64,000 nucleotides of DNA from Drosophila persimilis (GCF_003286085.1 NW_020825354.1:682001-746000); one strand, 5' to 3'. Numbered from the stretch's first letter, positions 48,568 through 60,059 are shown. The notes: a model not told the origin generated them from the sequence alone. A program made the numbers and translations.

Positions 48568-51500
48568 TTAGGGGGTTTTGAAGTCCTCGAGGATCGAGGT
48601 ATTTTTCGCATAGGCCAGTAGTTGCTGTGGCGTCCTCTTGGAGGCATCTTCCAGTGATGCCAGCACTGGCGCGCCCAAGTACTTCCTCCTTGCCCTTAAG
48701 AGAGCAGGACAGTTGCAGATGAGATGTTCTAGGGTTTCGGTTGCCCCAGGTTCGTCACATTTCCTACAACTGTCTCTGTTTGTGATTCCTAGCTTTGTTG
48801 CATGCGCCGCAGCCAGGCAGTGTCCCGTTAATATTCCCACTAATAATCTGCAGTCCTTCCGTGGTAGGTGCAGCAGGTAGTGGCTGAGTTTGTCATTGCG
48901 GTCCTTGCACATGATTTTCGAGGTTCTGCAGGCGGTGGTACTCCCCCACCTACTTTCGGTTTGTGACCCGGCCTGCTTTTCTAGATCGCTTTGCAGCGTT
49001 CTGAGGGAGACAGGCACGTTCTCGGTTCTCGTATTCGCCAGCCCGACGCCTTCCTTAGCTAGTACGTCCGCCGTCTCGTTTCCTTCGATTCCCTGGTGGC
49101 TGGGAATCCAATAGATCCGCACTGACTTTGTCGTGCTTAGGGTATCTAGTGCCTCCCTGCTCGCCAAGACATTTCTGGAACTGACTGCGGACGACTGCAT
49201 GGATTTTATCGCCGCTTGGCTGTCGACGAATAGGTTGACCGCATCGTGTGCTCTTTCAGTGAGAAGAGCGACCTCTGCTGCTTTCCTGATGGCAAAAACC
49301 TCTGCCTGGAATATGCTACAATGGTCCGGTAGCTTATATGACAGCCTTATCTCAGGGTCTCTACAGTATAGGCCCGCTCCTACTCCTCCGTCCATCTTGG
49401 AGCCGTCCGTATATATATTGAGGTGCTCCGTTTGGTTTCTTCCGATTTTCCAGTCTTCAGGTCCCAAAGATGTTGTTTTTACGTCGAGGCATGTTTGGGG
49501 GGTCATGTAATCAGTTGATCTGTTAATTTCCAATTGAACTATGCCCGTATTCTTGTGGCGACATATTTCCTGAAGCGATAAGGCGTTGTGCTGCCTTTCC
49601 TGCAGTCAGACGGGCGTGGATGTCTAGGGGTTCGATTGCAAGTAGGGTTTCGAATGCTTTTGTTGGGGTTGACCTCAGCGCCCCTGTAATACAGAGCAAA
49701 GCCTGTCGCTGAGTCTTTTCCATAAGCTTATGATACGTTTTCTTTCCAGTAGCTTGCCACCACACTAAGACTCCATACAGCAGAGTTGGTCGTACCACCG
49801 AGATGTAAATCCAATGCATCAGAGCCTGAGACAGGCCCCATTATCTGCTGAGCATCTTCTTGGATGCATAAAGCGCAATGGTGGTCTTCTTCACCCTTTC
49901 CAATACATTGGGTTTCCATGCCAGTTTACTATCCAGTACTGTGCCCAGGTATTTGACTTGTGTTTTTGGGGTTAGCCTAGTTTGATTGATCTTCGGGGGG
50001 TCCATATCGGTACCTTGTACCTCTTGGTAAAGAGGATGACGTCCGTCTTGTCCGCGTTGATACTGAGTCCTACTTCTTCCGCCCACTCGCGTATCTCCCT
50101 GAGTGTTCGTTCCATTAGTGAGCTGAGGGTCGATGGGCAAACACCCGTAATAAGTATGCTTATGTCGTCCGCATAAGCTGTTATTATTGGGGCCTTCCTT
50201 TCGTATCTCTTGATGAGGTCGTCGACCACCAGATTCCACAGGAGGGGCGACAGGACTCCACCCTGGGGTGTGCCTCTGTGTGCCTCTTTCACCATGGAAG
50301 CGGTGCCCCACTCTGATTGCACCCGTCTGCAATCTAGGAGGTTCCTTATCCACAGGTTGATTGCTGGGTGTGTATTAGTTGCTACCAGGCAATTTGTTAT
50401 TGCTTCCGTAGCCACGTTGTTGAATGCTCCGGAGATGTCCACGAATACTCCCAGTGCATACTTTTTATTGTGAAGGGCTTTCTCAATGGTAGCTACTACC
50501 GAATGTAGTGCGGTCTCCACCGATTTCCCTTTAGTATAGGCATGTTGGTTGGTTCCCCCATCAGTCCCCCTACCTCATTCCTGATGTGTAAGTCCAGCAG
50601 CTTTTCTAGTGTTTTTAGAATAAAGGAGGTAAGGCTTATCGGTCTATAGTCCTTGGGACTCGCATGGCTGCACTTTCCTGAATTTGGGAGGAAGACAACT
50701 CTCGAGGTTCTCCATTGGATAGGGATATAGCCAGTACTTATACAAGCTGTGAATATTGCGGAGAGCCATGGGGTAATCGCCTCTTTGGTCACCTGCATCG
50801 TGGCTGGGAATATCCCGTCAAGCCCTGGTGCTTTTGTGCCCGCAAAGGAGTCTATTGCCCAGTGGATTCGCTTGGTGGTTAACAGATTAGTTGGGGTGTT
50901 GTTCCTCGGTTGCTAGGTCCTGGTGCTCTTTGGCATCAGCGACCGCGGTGCAACCAGGGAAATGTTCCTCCATTAGTGCTGTTAGGGCTTCGTCACTGCC
51001 CTCTGTCCACTGTCCGTCATCTAGCTTTAATTGGCTTTGTATGGTAGGCTGCTTAGAGAGCAGCTTCCGTAGCCGTGCGGTTTCTGGTACCTTCTCGATG
51101 TTGGAGCAGAAGGTCCTCCGCGAGTTCCGTTGTGCTTTACGTATTTCCTTCTTGTAGCTCCTGAGTAGGAGTCTATATTCCTCATAGACGATCCCTTCGT
51201 TCGATTGTTTGGCGATCTTAAAGAATTCCTTGAGGTTGTCCCTTTGAAGAGAGAGATCCCGGCTCCACCAGAGTGGCTTGGACCTCTTCTTCGTCCTCGA
51301 GGGTTTGCACGATGTGTGGTAGGTGTCCAGCAACGCGTTGGATAGGGTCTCTAGAGACTTTTCTATGTCCTCCGCGGATTTCACTGTGCCCGGACTCGCG
51401 AGCTTCGAAGTAACTGTCTTTTTAAACTTTTCCCAGTTTATATTCCGGGGGTTTCTATAGACTATGACCTTCGAAGAATGTTTGAAGTCGCACTTAAACT

Positions 51501-52152
51501 GAATGTACTTGTGATCTGAGAAGGAGGGTCTTTCAAGGACCCTCCAGCTAGATACCGTAGTACTGTTTCCCGTTGCAAGTGTTAGGTCTAGCACGTTGGA
51601 TGAGGTCGGACCTACGAAGGTGTGCTCCTCCCCGACGTTTGCTATATATAGATTAGTTGCTAGTATAAAGTCTAAGAGTGACTCACCTCTATCATTGATG
51701 TCGGTGCTTCCCCACACATTGTGGTGGGCATTGATAGGTGAGTTGATAGTTTTTGGTGCCGGCTTCTGTCACCAGGCTCCTGAGTTCGTCGGGTGGTGCG
51801 GGTCTGTCGTGAGCCATGTAGCAGGAAGCCACCAGAAGGCGCTTTTCCTCACTTTCCAGCATCACAACCGTCAGGTCATCCGTGCTGTAATGAGACATAA
51901 GGTAAGCATGGATTCCCTTTCGTACGAGTACGACGGTTCTGTTCCTGCTTACCGATGTTGTGTAGAACCGATGTTGTGATTTGAGGACTTTAGTCTGGCC
52001 ACTGAATTGCCTGTCGCAATCCAGGGCTCCTGGACTAGAGCTATGTCGGCGAGCCCTTGCTTAATGGCGATGAGAAGCTCCGCCGACGCTACCTTGCTTT
52101 TATGCAAGTTGAGCTGCAGCACACTCAGCATGGATGGCTGGCTCACTTGCAT
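48568..52152 (-). pseudogene. LINE ORF2 (endonuclease, RT, RNase H), frameshifted
   Basis: The endonuclease start (LQLNLHKSKVASAELL then IALVQEPWI) is near 52130. Its C-terminal part is at 50887-51717 (RPSFSDHKYIQF). RT lies at 49972-50798 (RPISLTSFILKTLEKLL, FVDISGAFNN, AYADDISILI). RNase H lies at 48568-49533 with YTDGSK, AEVFAIRKA, FVDSQAA and GNETADVLAKE, all four acidic residues kept. At least four frame changes separate these blocks. Confidence 0.85.
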
Positions 52153-52905
52153 CCGACGGGTTGACTACTAACGTCAGGCCACCGTCTTCCTCGTCTTCGT
52201 CCTCAAGCGCAAGACCCTGGGCGGCCTCCACGATGGACTCGAGACCTAAGTCCTTTTCCACCTTGCCTACCTGCAGGGTATGCGCGTCCTTGTCCTCAGG
52301 GTGGCGCTTTTTGAGGCGCAGGTAGACGCTACCCATGGGTAGCGCTACCCACGTGGGCATAGGGGCCGCGGGGTCTTCTTCCATGTTCGCAAGCAGTGCG
52401 TGGACGAGACGCGCGTGAACAAGCTTCCACTGTGCCGCTGACATCTTGCCGTTTTCCTCGCTCCGGTCGATGAGTGCCACGATCAAATGTCGTTTGGTCA
52501 CATGGCTGACCTTCGCTTTCGATTTCGATGGCTTCTTGGCCACTTTCGGTGGAGGGGCTGCACTCTTGGGCCCGCGTTGCCGCTTGCTCGCCAGAGTATC
52601 TTTCATGGCACTCTCAGTCGAGCGTTGCCTCTTGGTGGCCATCATCTCCTCCACCTTATTGGCATATTCGCCATTCGACGCCCTCATCTGTGGCATCTGG
52701 GCGTAATGTAGTCGGCCCTCCTCTACTCGCTGCTCGGCCCAGGCTAGCTTGACCTTCTCCTCCTGGGAGATGTCTACTTTACCTTGCAGCCGGCTTTTGA
52801 TATTGAGGGCCGCTTTGCATTGTGCTTTGGCCTTCATCCCCTCCCTGGAACGCTTCGGCCCTTCCCTACGCAGGGAGCTGGTACCTGGTTCTGGACGCGA
52901 CGCTG
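52100..52905 (-). pseudogene. LINE ORF1 remnant
   Basis: A basic then acidic frame (KRQRGPKSAAPPPKVAKK, later LALEDEDEEDGG) ends at 52100, overlapping the ORF2 start at 52152 in another frame, as usual for this clade. No CCHC zinc knuckles are visible, so the 5' part is probably missing. The open frame continues into flanking NH sequence. Confidence 0.6.
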
Positions 52906-52952
52906 GACGCGACGGCTTCGGCAATAAACAGATCACAGTGCTGCTGCTCTAG
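52906..52952 (+). pseudogene. Nucleoside hydrolase relic (psiNH', module 3), truncated by the LINE
   Basis: Matches 44374-44420 (GGACGCGACGGCTTCGGCAAT then AAACAGATCACAGTGCTGCTG and the stop). The upstream part present in module 1 is replaced by LINE sequence. Confidence 0.8.
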
Positions 52953-53035
52953 TTTATCCCAGGTGAGACTTCTTCAGGTCCAAAGAGTTTGCTTGGATCT
53001 TTCCTGGGAATGTGCGGAGCGTCGAGCTGGTTCTT

Positions 53036-53156
53036 CGTTTATTAAGCTCGTGCGTTAGGCTCGTGCGTTGCTCGTGCGTTAGGATCGTGTGTTGCTCGTG
53101 CGTTAGGATCGTGTGTTAATCTCGTGTGTTATGCTCGTGTCTTAGGCTCGTGTTAT
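53036..53156. repeat. TTAGGCTCGTG minisatellite, array copy 3
   Basis: Same position and units as copy 1, about 11 bp shorter. Confidence 0.8.
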
Positions 53157-53265
53157 TGAATATGCTATGTTTTGTTTACCGAGAGTTTGATATGTGCAAC
53201 GTATCGTGGAAGAACAGGGGCAGTGCAGTGATCAAACTGCATAGCCAGGGCCCTTCTATGCTATG

Positions 53266-53667
53266 TCACTTGCTTAGCTCGAAGAAGAAGCACTCCAGGC
53301 CGCGCGCGTTCTGCCACTTGCCATCGATGAGTGCCATCTGGTAGACCTCCAACAGGGCGCGGATGCAGTCGGCCATCAGGAGATAGAAGTCGTTGCTGAG
53401 GAGAACCACAATTCGGGCGTAGCTAGCTGTGGCCGGGCTGGGGGGCCGGGTCACACAGCCTATGAGAATGCGTAGCAGCTGCTCCTTGTGGTCGGGCAGG
53501 CAGTCGGTGATCAGCAGTTTCAGTCGACGGATGTGGAAAAAGTCGGCGACGAAATTGACGCCGTCTAGTTTAGCCATCAACTCGGCAATCAGTTCAATAC
53601 GGTCGTCGGGGGTGAGATCCTCACCGCGCCGAGCTTGCCACTTCCTCTTGCGATGATGACCGTTCAT
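53266..53667 (-). CDS. CBP80-like MIF4G fragment protein, copy A'
   Basis: 133 codons. It differs from copy A at only four residues that I can count (V/A, V/A, M/L, F/I in the last 45). The frame is intact, and upstream DNA matches copy A for over 1 kb. This is the third module of the array and the partner of copy A in the large duplication. Confidence 0.6.
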   Translation of the reverse strand: MNGHHRKRKWQARRGEDLTPDDRIELIAELMAKLDGVNFVADFFHIRRLKLLITDCLPDHKEQLLRILIGCVTRPPSPATASYARIVVLLSNDFYLLMADCIRALLEVYQMALIDGKWQNARGLECFFFELSK

Positions 53668-54691
53668 TCTGATAGAACATTGGGATTCTCACTGATTCTG
53701 ATTTTCAGACAATAAATACATACGTATGTGCCCTAATTGAAGAAAGGAATTCGAATTACAGTGCAATTTGTTCACTTTTCACTTCTTCTTGGATTGGTCT
53801 TCGGCAGAATCCACGCACGCGTTGCTTTCTTCAGGGAGGATGCGAACCATCCAGTTCGAAATTACTACTGAAAATACAGCGAACTTAGGCGTTTTATTGT
53901 AACTTTTTTCTAGTTTCTCAATTTTTACACAGAACCCTCACTGAACTGACTATTAACTGCCTGATTTGTTGACAATATGTGAACAAATGTTTGGCCTATT
54001 CCGATTGACAAAGCCGGCGAAAGCCCGCATTGGCAGCACTGGCTTTGTAAAGGTAGCACCTTTGCGGCTTACTAGCTTCATTTTTTAGCACCAGGAGTTT
54101 CGTTACTTCTGTCGCTTTCTGCGTAGTTCGAGTCGGACACATGTTCTTCAAGGGGAAAAAAAGATCGCTGATGATGAAGAGTGGGTAAGTTGAGTGGTTA
54201 CTATTTGAATGAATACAATTTTATGGGTGGCTTGTTAATTTCAAAATAAAGGCGTTTATTCGATTCGATCGGACTATCGCTCAAAAGTACCGATATTGTC
54301 TTCGCAGCTCCCTGTACATCGATAAGTAGAATGAAAAGTCGCGGATATATTTGATCTAACATCCTGAGCCAACAGAAAATTATAGTCGATTCAGCCCAAA
54401 TTCAGAAGTAGTTCAGTAGTTCCATTGATGTTATATCCATATTAATATCCTTATCAATATTCGCCGTATATCGTATCCACAAGTCCACTGGAAAATGTAG
54501 AAAAAAATATCCAATAATACGAAGCATACCATTACGAAGTCTAGAAAATTAAGCTCAGACTCTTTTGCCGAGAGTAACCATCCGCAGCGTCCTTTTCAGG
54601 CATTTCAAACACAAATGAAAATAAGTTTTACATACGATAAAACGATAACTAATAGTTTCTCAGCTGATTTCTAGCTCGATACACAAATTCG

Positions 54692-55808
54692 AAAATGCAT
54701 AAGAAGAACGACTGGACAGAGTCGCTCTTGGCTCCATACGCCGTAATAGCGACTATGCGGCAACACCACCCGCGAGCATGAGGCGCGCAACATGCGACGC
54801 ATCCTCAACGCCAGCGACAGACAAGATGTGAGTACACGAGTACGAGTACGAGTACAGGGAGAAGAGAGCATGTGCATATGGTGTTTGGTGTGATTCCAGG
54901 TGCCCATCTATCTGGGGGCCGTGGAGCCGCTGATAAGCTGCAGCGAAGATGACAAAAAGTATTTCCATGGATGCGACGGCTTCGGCGACTGTCTGGCGGC
55001 GTGTGACAGCGAGGAGTCGCTAGAGAGCATCGTGCAGGCGGAGCATGCGGTGACCGCCATTTACAAGCTATGCCGCCAGCGACCCAAACAGATCACCGTG
55101 TTCGCGGTGGGGCCTCTGACCAATCTGTCCCTCGGCTTCACCATGTACGGTGAAGAGTTCGGCCAGCAGTTGAGGGACCTCTACATCATGGGCGGCAACT
55201 ATCAGGGCGTGGGCAACTCCTCGCGTTCGGCGGAGTTTAACTTCCATTCCGATCCGGAGGCCGCACATGCCGTGCTGCTCAAGACACACTGTCCGATCAC
55301 CATTCTGCCCTGGGAGGCTTGTTTTCCAGAGCGTTTCAACATACACATTGTGAGTAGAAGAGTCCGAGAAGAGAGCTCCCTCCGGATAGAAGGTACATAA
55401 TTCATTTTGTTTCTGTTTGCCGCGTAGAATTGGCGCCTGGAGCAATTCGCGGTCAGAGCGGCGGCCGTCCAGCATTCGGCCATCACACTGCTGAACCGCG
55501 TGGAGAGCGCCCAGTGGCTGCCCATGATGGAACAGTATGGGATCGACACGTGGAATCCCTGCGATGCTATTGTGGTGGCAGTTTGGCTCTTCGGGGACCG
55601 GCTCGTGCGGAAGCAAAGTACGTGGCATGCCACAGTGGACCTGCGTGGCACGCATACACGCGGCCAGATGGTGCTCGATCATCTGCGGGAGCGGGAAAAG
55701 TATCCTGAGAACGTGCGGATCATCGAGCTGGTCGACGCCGAGTTCTTCAAACGGATTGTCGAGTGGGTTGCGGGGCTGGTTGGTGGGGAATTTCTGTTCA
55801 ATAAATAA
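54692..55808 (+). CDS. Nucleoside hydrolase-like gene NH2, 5' truncated
   Basis: Exons up to 54827, 54900-55349 and 55428-55808. From ATG 54792 it encodes 288 residues like NH1, with the same introns. Three residue differences were seen (C/G in TMY.EEF, L/F in EAC.PERF, D/V in AGL.GGEF). It shares the lost N-terminus; the in-frame stop just upstream is TAG here and TAA in NH1. The shared lesion shows that the truncation predates the large duplication, while both frames stayed open afterwards. Confidence 0.7.
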
Positions 55809-55871
55809 TAATACGAGTAGTACATAAAATAAGTTCTTAAAGTGCACCAATATCGTTGCCTAGATTCTTCG

Positions 55872-55916
55872 TTTATTAGGCTCGTTTGTTAGCCTCGTGT
55901 GTTAGGCTCGTGTTAT
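55872..55916. repeat. TTAGGCTCGTG minisatellite, array copy 4
   Basis: The shortest copy, one or two units fewer than copy 2. Confidence 0.7.
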
Positions 55917-56025
55917 TGAGTATGCTATGTTTTGTTTACCGAGAGTTTGATATGTACAACGTATCGTGGCCGAACAGGGGCAGTGCAGTGATCAAACTGC
56001 ATAGCCAGGGCCCTTCTATGCTAAG

Positions 56026-56427
56026 TCACTTGCTTAGCTCGGCGAAGAAGTACTCCAGGCCGTGCGCGTTGTCCCACTTTCCATCGATGAGTGCCTTCTC
56101 TTGGACCGACCTCAGGGCGCGGATGCAGTCGACCATCAGGGAACCAAAGTCGTTGCTGAGGAGACTCACAATTTTGGCGTAGCTAGCTGTGGCCGGGCTG
56201 GGGGGCCGGTTCACATAGCCTATGAGAATGCGTAGCAGCTGCTCCTTGCGGTCGGGCAGGCAGTCGGTGATCAGTAGTTTCAGTCGACGGATGTGGAAAA
56301 AGTCGGCGACGAAATCGACGCCGTCTAGTTTAGCCATCAACTCGGCAATCAGTTCAATACGGTCGTCGGGGGTGAGATCCTCACCGCGCCCAGCTTGCCA
56401 CTTCCTCTTGCGATGATGACCGTTCAT
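56026..56427 (-). CDS. CBP80-like MIF4G fragment protein, copy B'
   Basis: 133 codons, identical to copy B except for one residue near the N-terminus (R to G at position 13). The module ends near 57045, where the sequence ATAAAGGCATTTAACCTCCGGATTCG leaves the repeat and enters unique DNA. Confidence 0.6.
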   Translation of the reverse strand: MNGHHRKRKWQAGRGEDLTPDDRIELIAELMAKLDGVDFVADFFHIRRLKLLITDCLPDRKEQLLRILIGYVNRPPSPATASYAKIVSLLSNDFGSLMVDCIRALRSVQEKALIDGKWDNAHGLEYFFAELSK

Positions 56428-57060
56428 TCTGATAGAACATTGGGATTCTCACTGATTCTGATTTTCAGACAATAAATACATACGTATGTGCACTAATTGA
56501 AGAAAGGAATTCGAATTACAGTGCAATTTGTTCACTTTTCACTTCTTCTTGGATTGGTCTTCGGCAGAATCCACGCACGCGTTGCTTTCTTCAGGGAGGA
56601 TGCGAACCATCCAGTTCGAAATTACTACTGAAAATACAGCGAACTTAGGCGTTTTATTGTAACTTTTTTCTAGTTTCTCAATTTTTACACAGAACACTCA
56701 CTGAACTGAACTGACTATTAACTGCCTGATTTGTTGACAATATGTGAACAAATGTTCCTATGGCCTATTCCGATTGACAAAGCCGGCGAAAACAATATAT
56801 ATTTTCTGTCACCGCATTGGCAGCACTGGCTTTGTAAAGGTAGCACCTTTGCGGCTTCCTAGCTTCATTTTTTAGCACCAGGAGTTTCGTTACTTCTGTC
56901 GCTTTCTGTGTAGTTCGAGTCGGACACATGTTCTTCAGGGGGAAAAAAAAGATCGCTGATGATGAAGAGTGGGTAAGTTGAGTGGTTACTATTTGAATGA
57001 ATACAATTTTATGGGCGGCTTGTTAATTTCAAAATAAAGGCATTTAACCTCCGGATTCGA

Positions 57061-58680
57061 TCCGACTATCGCACAAAAGTACCGATATTGTCTTCGCAGC
57101 TCCCTGTATTCATGTTAATATGTTCGCCCAGACAAAAAATATCAGACATATAAGTCGATAAATATTAAAAAATTGATATATCAATACATACTTAAGAACC
57201 ATCCCTAGAATACTAAACCTGCGGTGACCGCTCTCAAATCATTTATTCCAATGGATTGGATCTAAATCCTTTTCGCTCATTCACTCTCAAACAATTTCTA
57301 TTTGGCGCACACCACTTGCATCCAATCGATAGTATTGATGGTCGAATTGCTTTTGAAATAGAAACGACGAGATTTTTTCTTTCAGCCAATGAAAACTGTT
57401 TAAAATGTTCTTGACCATTACATGCACAAAAGTCCCGCAACATGGGCCGTACCCTGGGAAAAGGATATTATATAATTGCGGAAATTTTTGTCATCTCAAG
57501 CTGCAATATATGCACAAACTAGTCAGTATCTGTTTAAAAAGTATTTCAACGATATTTTTAAGGTAGTGGTCTCTGTAAGAATTGGTATTGGGATCAGGAT
57601 ATATACAACAATCTAATCAAATGCATGAATACGTCTAAAACATATCAATTTGAGAAAATGTATTTATTAATTACGTTTTAAAACAGATTGGAAAACAGTA
57701 TCTTCAATAAAAAATTAACGAAATAGGGTATACAAATGCCCATACTCCATAAAAATGTTTTTCATATAGACCATGTACACAATTTACATTTTTGTTGACC
57801 TTTTTTGTTTAAAATTTCTTTTATACACAATACAATAAAAGGCGTCTTTAAAATGAACCAGTCTTGTGGGAAAATGATTCGTCAATCGGATTAAAGTTTG
57901 TGAGCAAGGCTGAGGGTTCTAGTTAGGTAGTAAAATTACCCGGAATATCAAAAACGAGAAATATTTATGAGGGACCTATCGATAAGTCCACTATTCCGCC
58001 ATTTTGACGCGTCCATCGCTACTGCGCAGCTGCGGCGCCCACTGCAGGCTGCTGTTCCTATAAAAAGACCGACAAGAGCTGTTTTTTCATACATATATGT
58101 ACATATATATTTTTTTTCTAATACTGGCACTATTTCTATTGACTAAACTGAATCTTCTTCAGATGTCTTTTGTCTTTCAATTAAAAAAAAATTAAATGTA
58201 TACGGGAAAAAAACATGAATTGCGAATGGCATCTTTTTTCGATGAAAAAAATATGTTCTTCCCATTTTTCGATCAACATATTTTCACAAACAGTTGCGGA
58301 GGTGCTGCGGGGAGGTGCCTCTTGCCTGAGTCAAAAAAATGGTCCTCCCATTTTTCGTTCAACATATTTTTACGAAAAGTTGCGGAGGTGCTGCGGAGGA
58401 GTTGCCTCCGTCGCAGATACGGTCGTGGCGGACGTCTGTAATCAGGGGGTCTTTGCTTTTATATTGAGAAAATGCATGTCTAATCCTTAAGCTAGAAAGT
58501 TGTACATTGCGAATCTCGTGGATCAAACAAACGGTTGATTCTTCTGCGTACATATTAAAAATTTGTTTGTTTTTCTTGATTTCTGGAGGATTTGACTCAT
58601 TTAACTTTAACAGTTGAGGCACGTCCACCGCGCCTTCATAAAGATTTTAAAAAATGTATTTACGTTTTTTTTTTTTACAT
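57061..58680. other. AT-rich spacer right of the array
   Basis: No secure gene. A TATCGATA DRE lies at 57979-57986 and an imperfect tandem duplication at 58250-58415. Confidence 0.5.
58250..58415. repeat. Two imperfect tandem copies of about 85 bp
   Basis: Each copy runs CCCATTTTTCG(A/T)TCAACATATTTT then ACA/GAAA..AGTTGCGGAGGTGCTGCGG, followed by a G-rich end (about 58261-58315 and 58347-58400). Confidence 0.75.
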
Positions 58681-58684
58681 TAAC

Positions 58685-59291
58685 TTATTCAACTTTGACA
58701 GCTCTTAGAGTTTGGTGCACAGCATTTCTGGTCCTTTGGCCGTAACAGCGACTGGCATATTCCCTGAGCCACGCGACGTATGTTCTCAAAGCGGTGTTTC
58801 TTGCGTATCGTGCCCGTTTGCGTCGCCAGGTCCACATCTGGGACAACTAAAGTACGGCCAGGACATTACACTCCACACCCACAGATTAGATGACATGGAG
58901 CGATCGAGTATTTGAACTAGTTTTAAAATATTTTTTTTTTTTGTTTTTTCGAGATTGTTGTCGTCTCCGCCGGGCTGATGACCGACAGCATAGCAAGGCG
59001 TACTCTTAAACAGTCTTCAAAGTTATTTAGTTCTACGACACACACATTGCGGTCCGCCTCAGCAGATGGATCCGGATCCCTGTGCCTGTGCCCGGCTCCG
59101 CGCGTACGGGAGTCCGATTCCACATGAGGGCGAGGCATGAGTTCAATATCTTCTTGTTGCTGCAGAGCGCCTCCCGGCTGCTGGGTTTTTGCAATGATTA
59201 AAATGACCTTCATTCTGTGATGACAGATAGGCACTGGAAAACGTTTCTCCAGCATCACTGCCCTGGTCTGTTGTACATCAACCGTCGACAT
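58685..59291 (-). CDS. Unrecognised possible two-exon gene, basic C-terminus
   Basis: ATG 59291 opens a minus-strand frame (MSTVDVQQTRAVMLEKRF). A GTACGC donor after 59004 and an acceptor GTACTTTAG before 58846 would join it in phase to a 53-codon exon ending at TAA 58685, giving 149 residues. The end is very basic (RRKRARYARNTALRTYVAW). Without splicing the first frame ends at 58923 in a poly-Lys tract. Further open frames and splice-like sites continue upstream on the same strand to about 59830 (INQPVELVEQHINTTVAV then a GTAAGT donor). I do not recognise a family; it may be a decaying or young gene. Confidence 0.28.
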
Positions 59292-60059
59292 CTTCTGTTG
59301 AAGTGTTTTCCGATTCTAAATTTTAGTGTATAGTTTCTGAAGGGCTGGGCTGGGCTTCTGAGAGCGGTGGTGTGTTGCAGATCCGCTTCGGACAGCCCCC
59401 CACATCCACACCACCCACATCATGCTGTGTGGAGTGCCCTGAGGCCTGCGTTTCCCAAGAAGCGACCAGAGTGTGGGACACGCCCGTAGATTCTGCAAGT
59501 GATGATCAACTACAAAAGATTACTTACTTTGTCATTGCCTTGATAGGCGGAGGGAACAGCCACCGTAGTGTTTATGTGCTGTTCCACCAGTTCCACGGGT
59601 TGGTTTATGGGCAACGAGTCCGAGCAGATTGTGCGCTACAAGCGAGGATACCCTTTGGATAAAAAACACAGCCGCAACTGTGGCGGATCAGCTGAAATCG
59701 CTGCCCAACTGCAGCCAATGGGGTGGGATTCGTCAATTCGAGTATGTGGGAACGGGAGTTTAACGAGTGACGGTGGTACTGTCCACACGAAGTCGCTCCA
59801 TTCGTTTTCCGCACAAGTCCATGTTACAAAACAAAAAAAAAAAATGTTTTTTTTTTATTTTAGCTTTCTTTTTTTTAGCTTTTTTATTAAGCTTTTCTTT
59901 TCTTTTGTTATTCATTCAACCGCAAGAGAATGCCGCCTTATTTCGTTTATTTTCAATGTACGCGAGTGGGTACGAACATAAGAAATTTAAAATTTGTTTG
60001 TCGATTAATTTTTTTTTTTTTTTCGATTTCAGCAGAGAAAATCAGCTATTTTTGTTCCT

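Larger units (their letters stand above)
48535..52905 (-). mobile_element. LOA-clade non-LTR retrotransposon (bilbo/Trim-like), defective
   Basis: A minus-strand LINE of about 4.37 kb carries an ORF1 remnant, then an overlapping ORF2 with AP endonuclease, reverse transcriptase and RNase H in that order. A trailing RNase H after the RT and the RT signatures FVDISGAFNN, GTPQGGVLSPLLWN and YADD suit the LOA clade. ORF2 is split by several frameshifts, so the copy is dead. The 5' end joins directly to an NH fragment at about 52905 and the 3' end joins the module B tail at about 48535. No clear target-site duplication or long poly(A) tail is visible. Confidence 0.85.
44229..57060. repeat. Stepwise duplicated array of NH / CBP80-like modules
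   Basis: Four modules, each an NH sequence (+), a TTAGGCTCGTG minisatellite and a convergent 133-codon gene (-). Modules 1+2 (44.23-48.53 kb) and 3+4 (52.91-57.05 kb) are near-identical pairs. Modules 1 and 2 are more diverged from each other. The LINE fills the junction of the pairs. Confidence 0.85.

Noticed and set aside
52934..52936. ATG at 52936 as the true start of LINE ORF1
   Set aside because: The codons before about 52905 belong to the NH relic (the same peptide start appears opposite 44404), so it is a chance fusion across the insertion junction.
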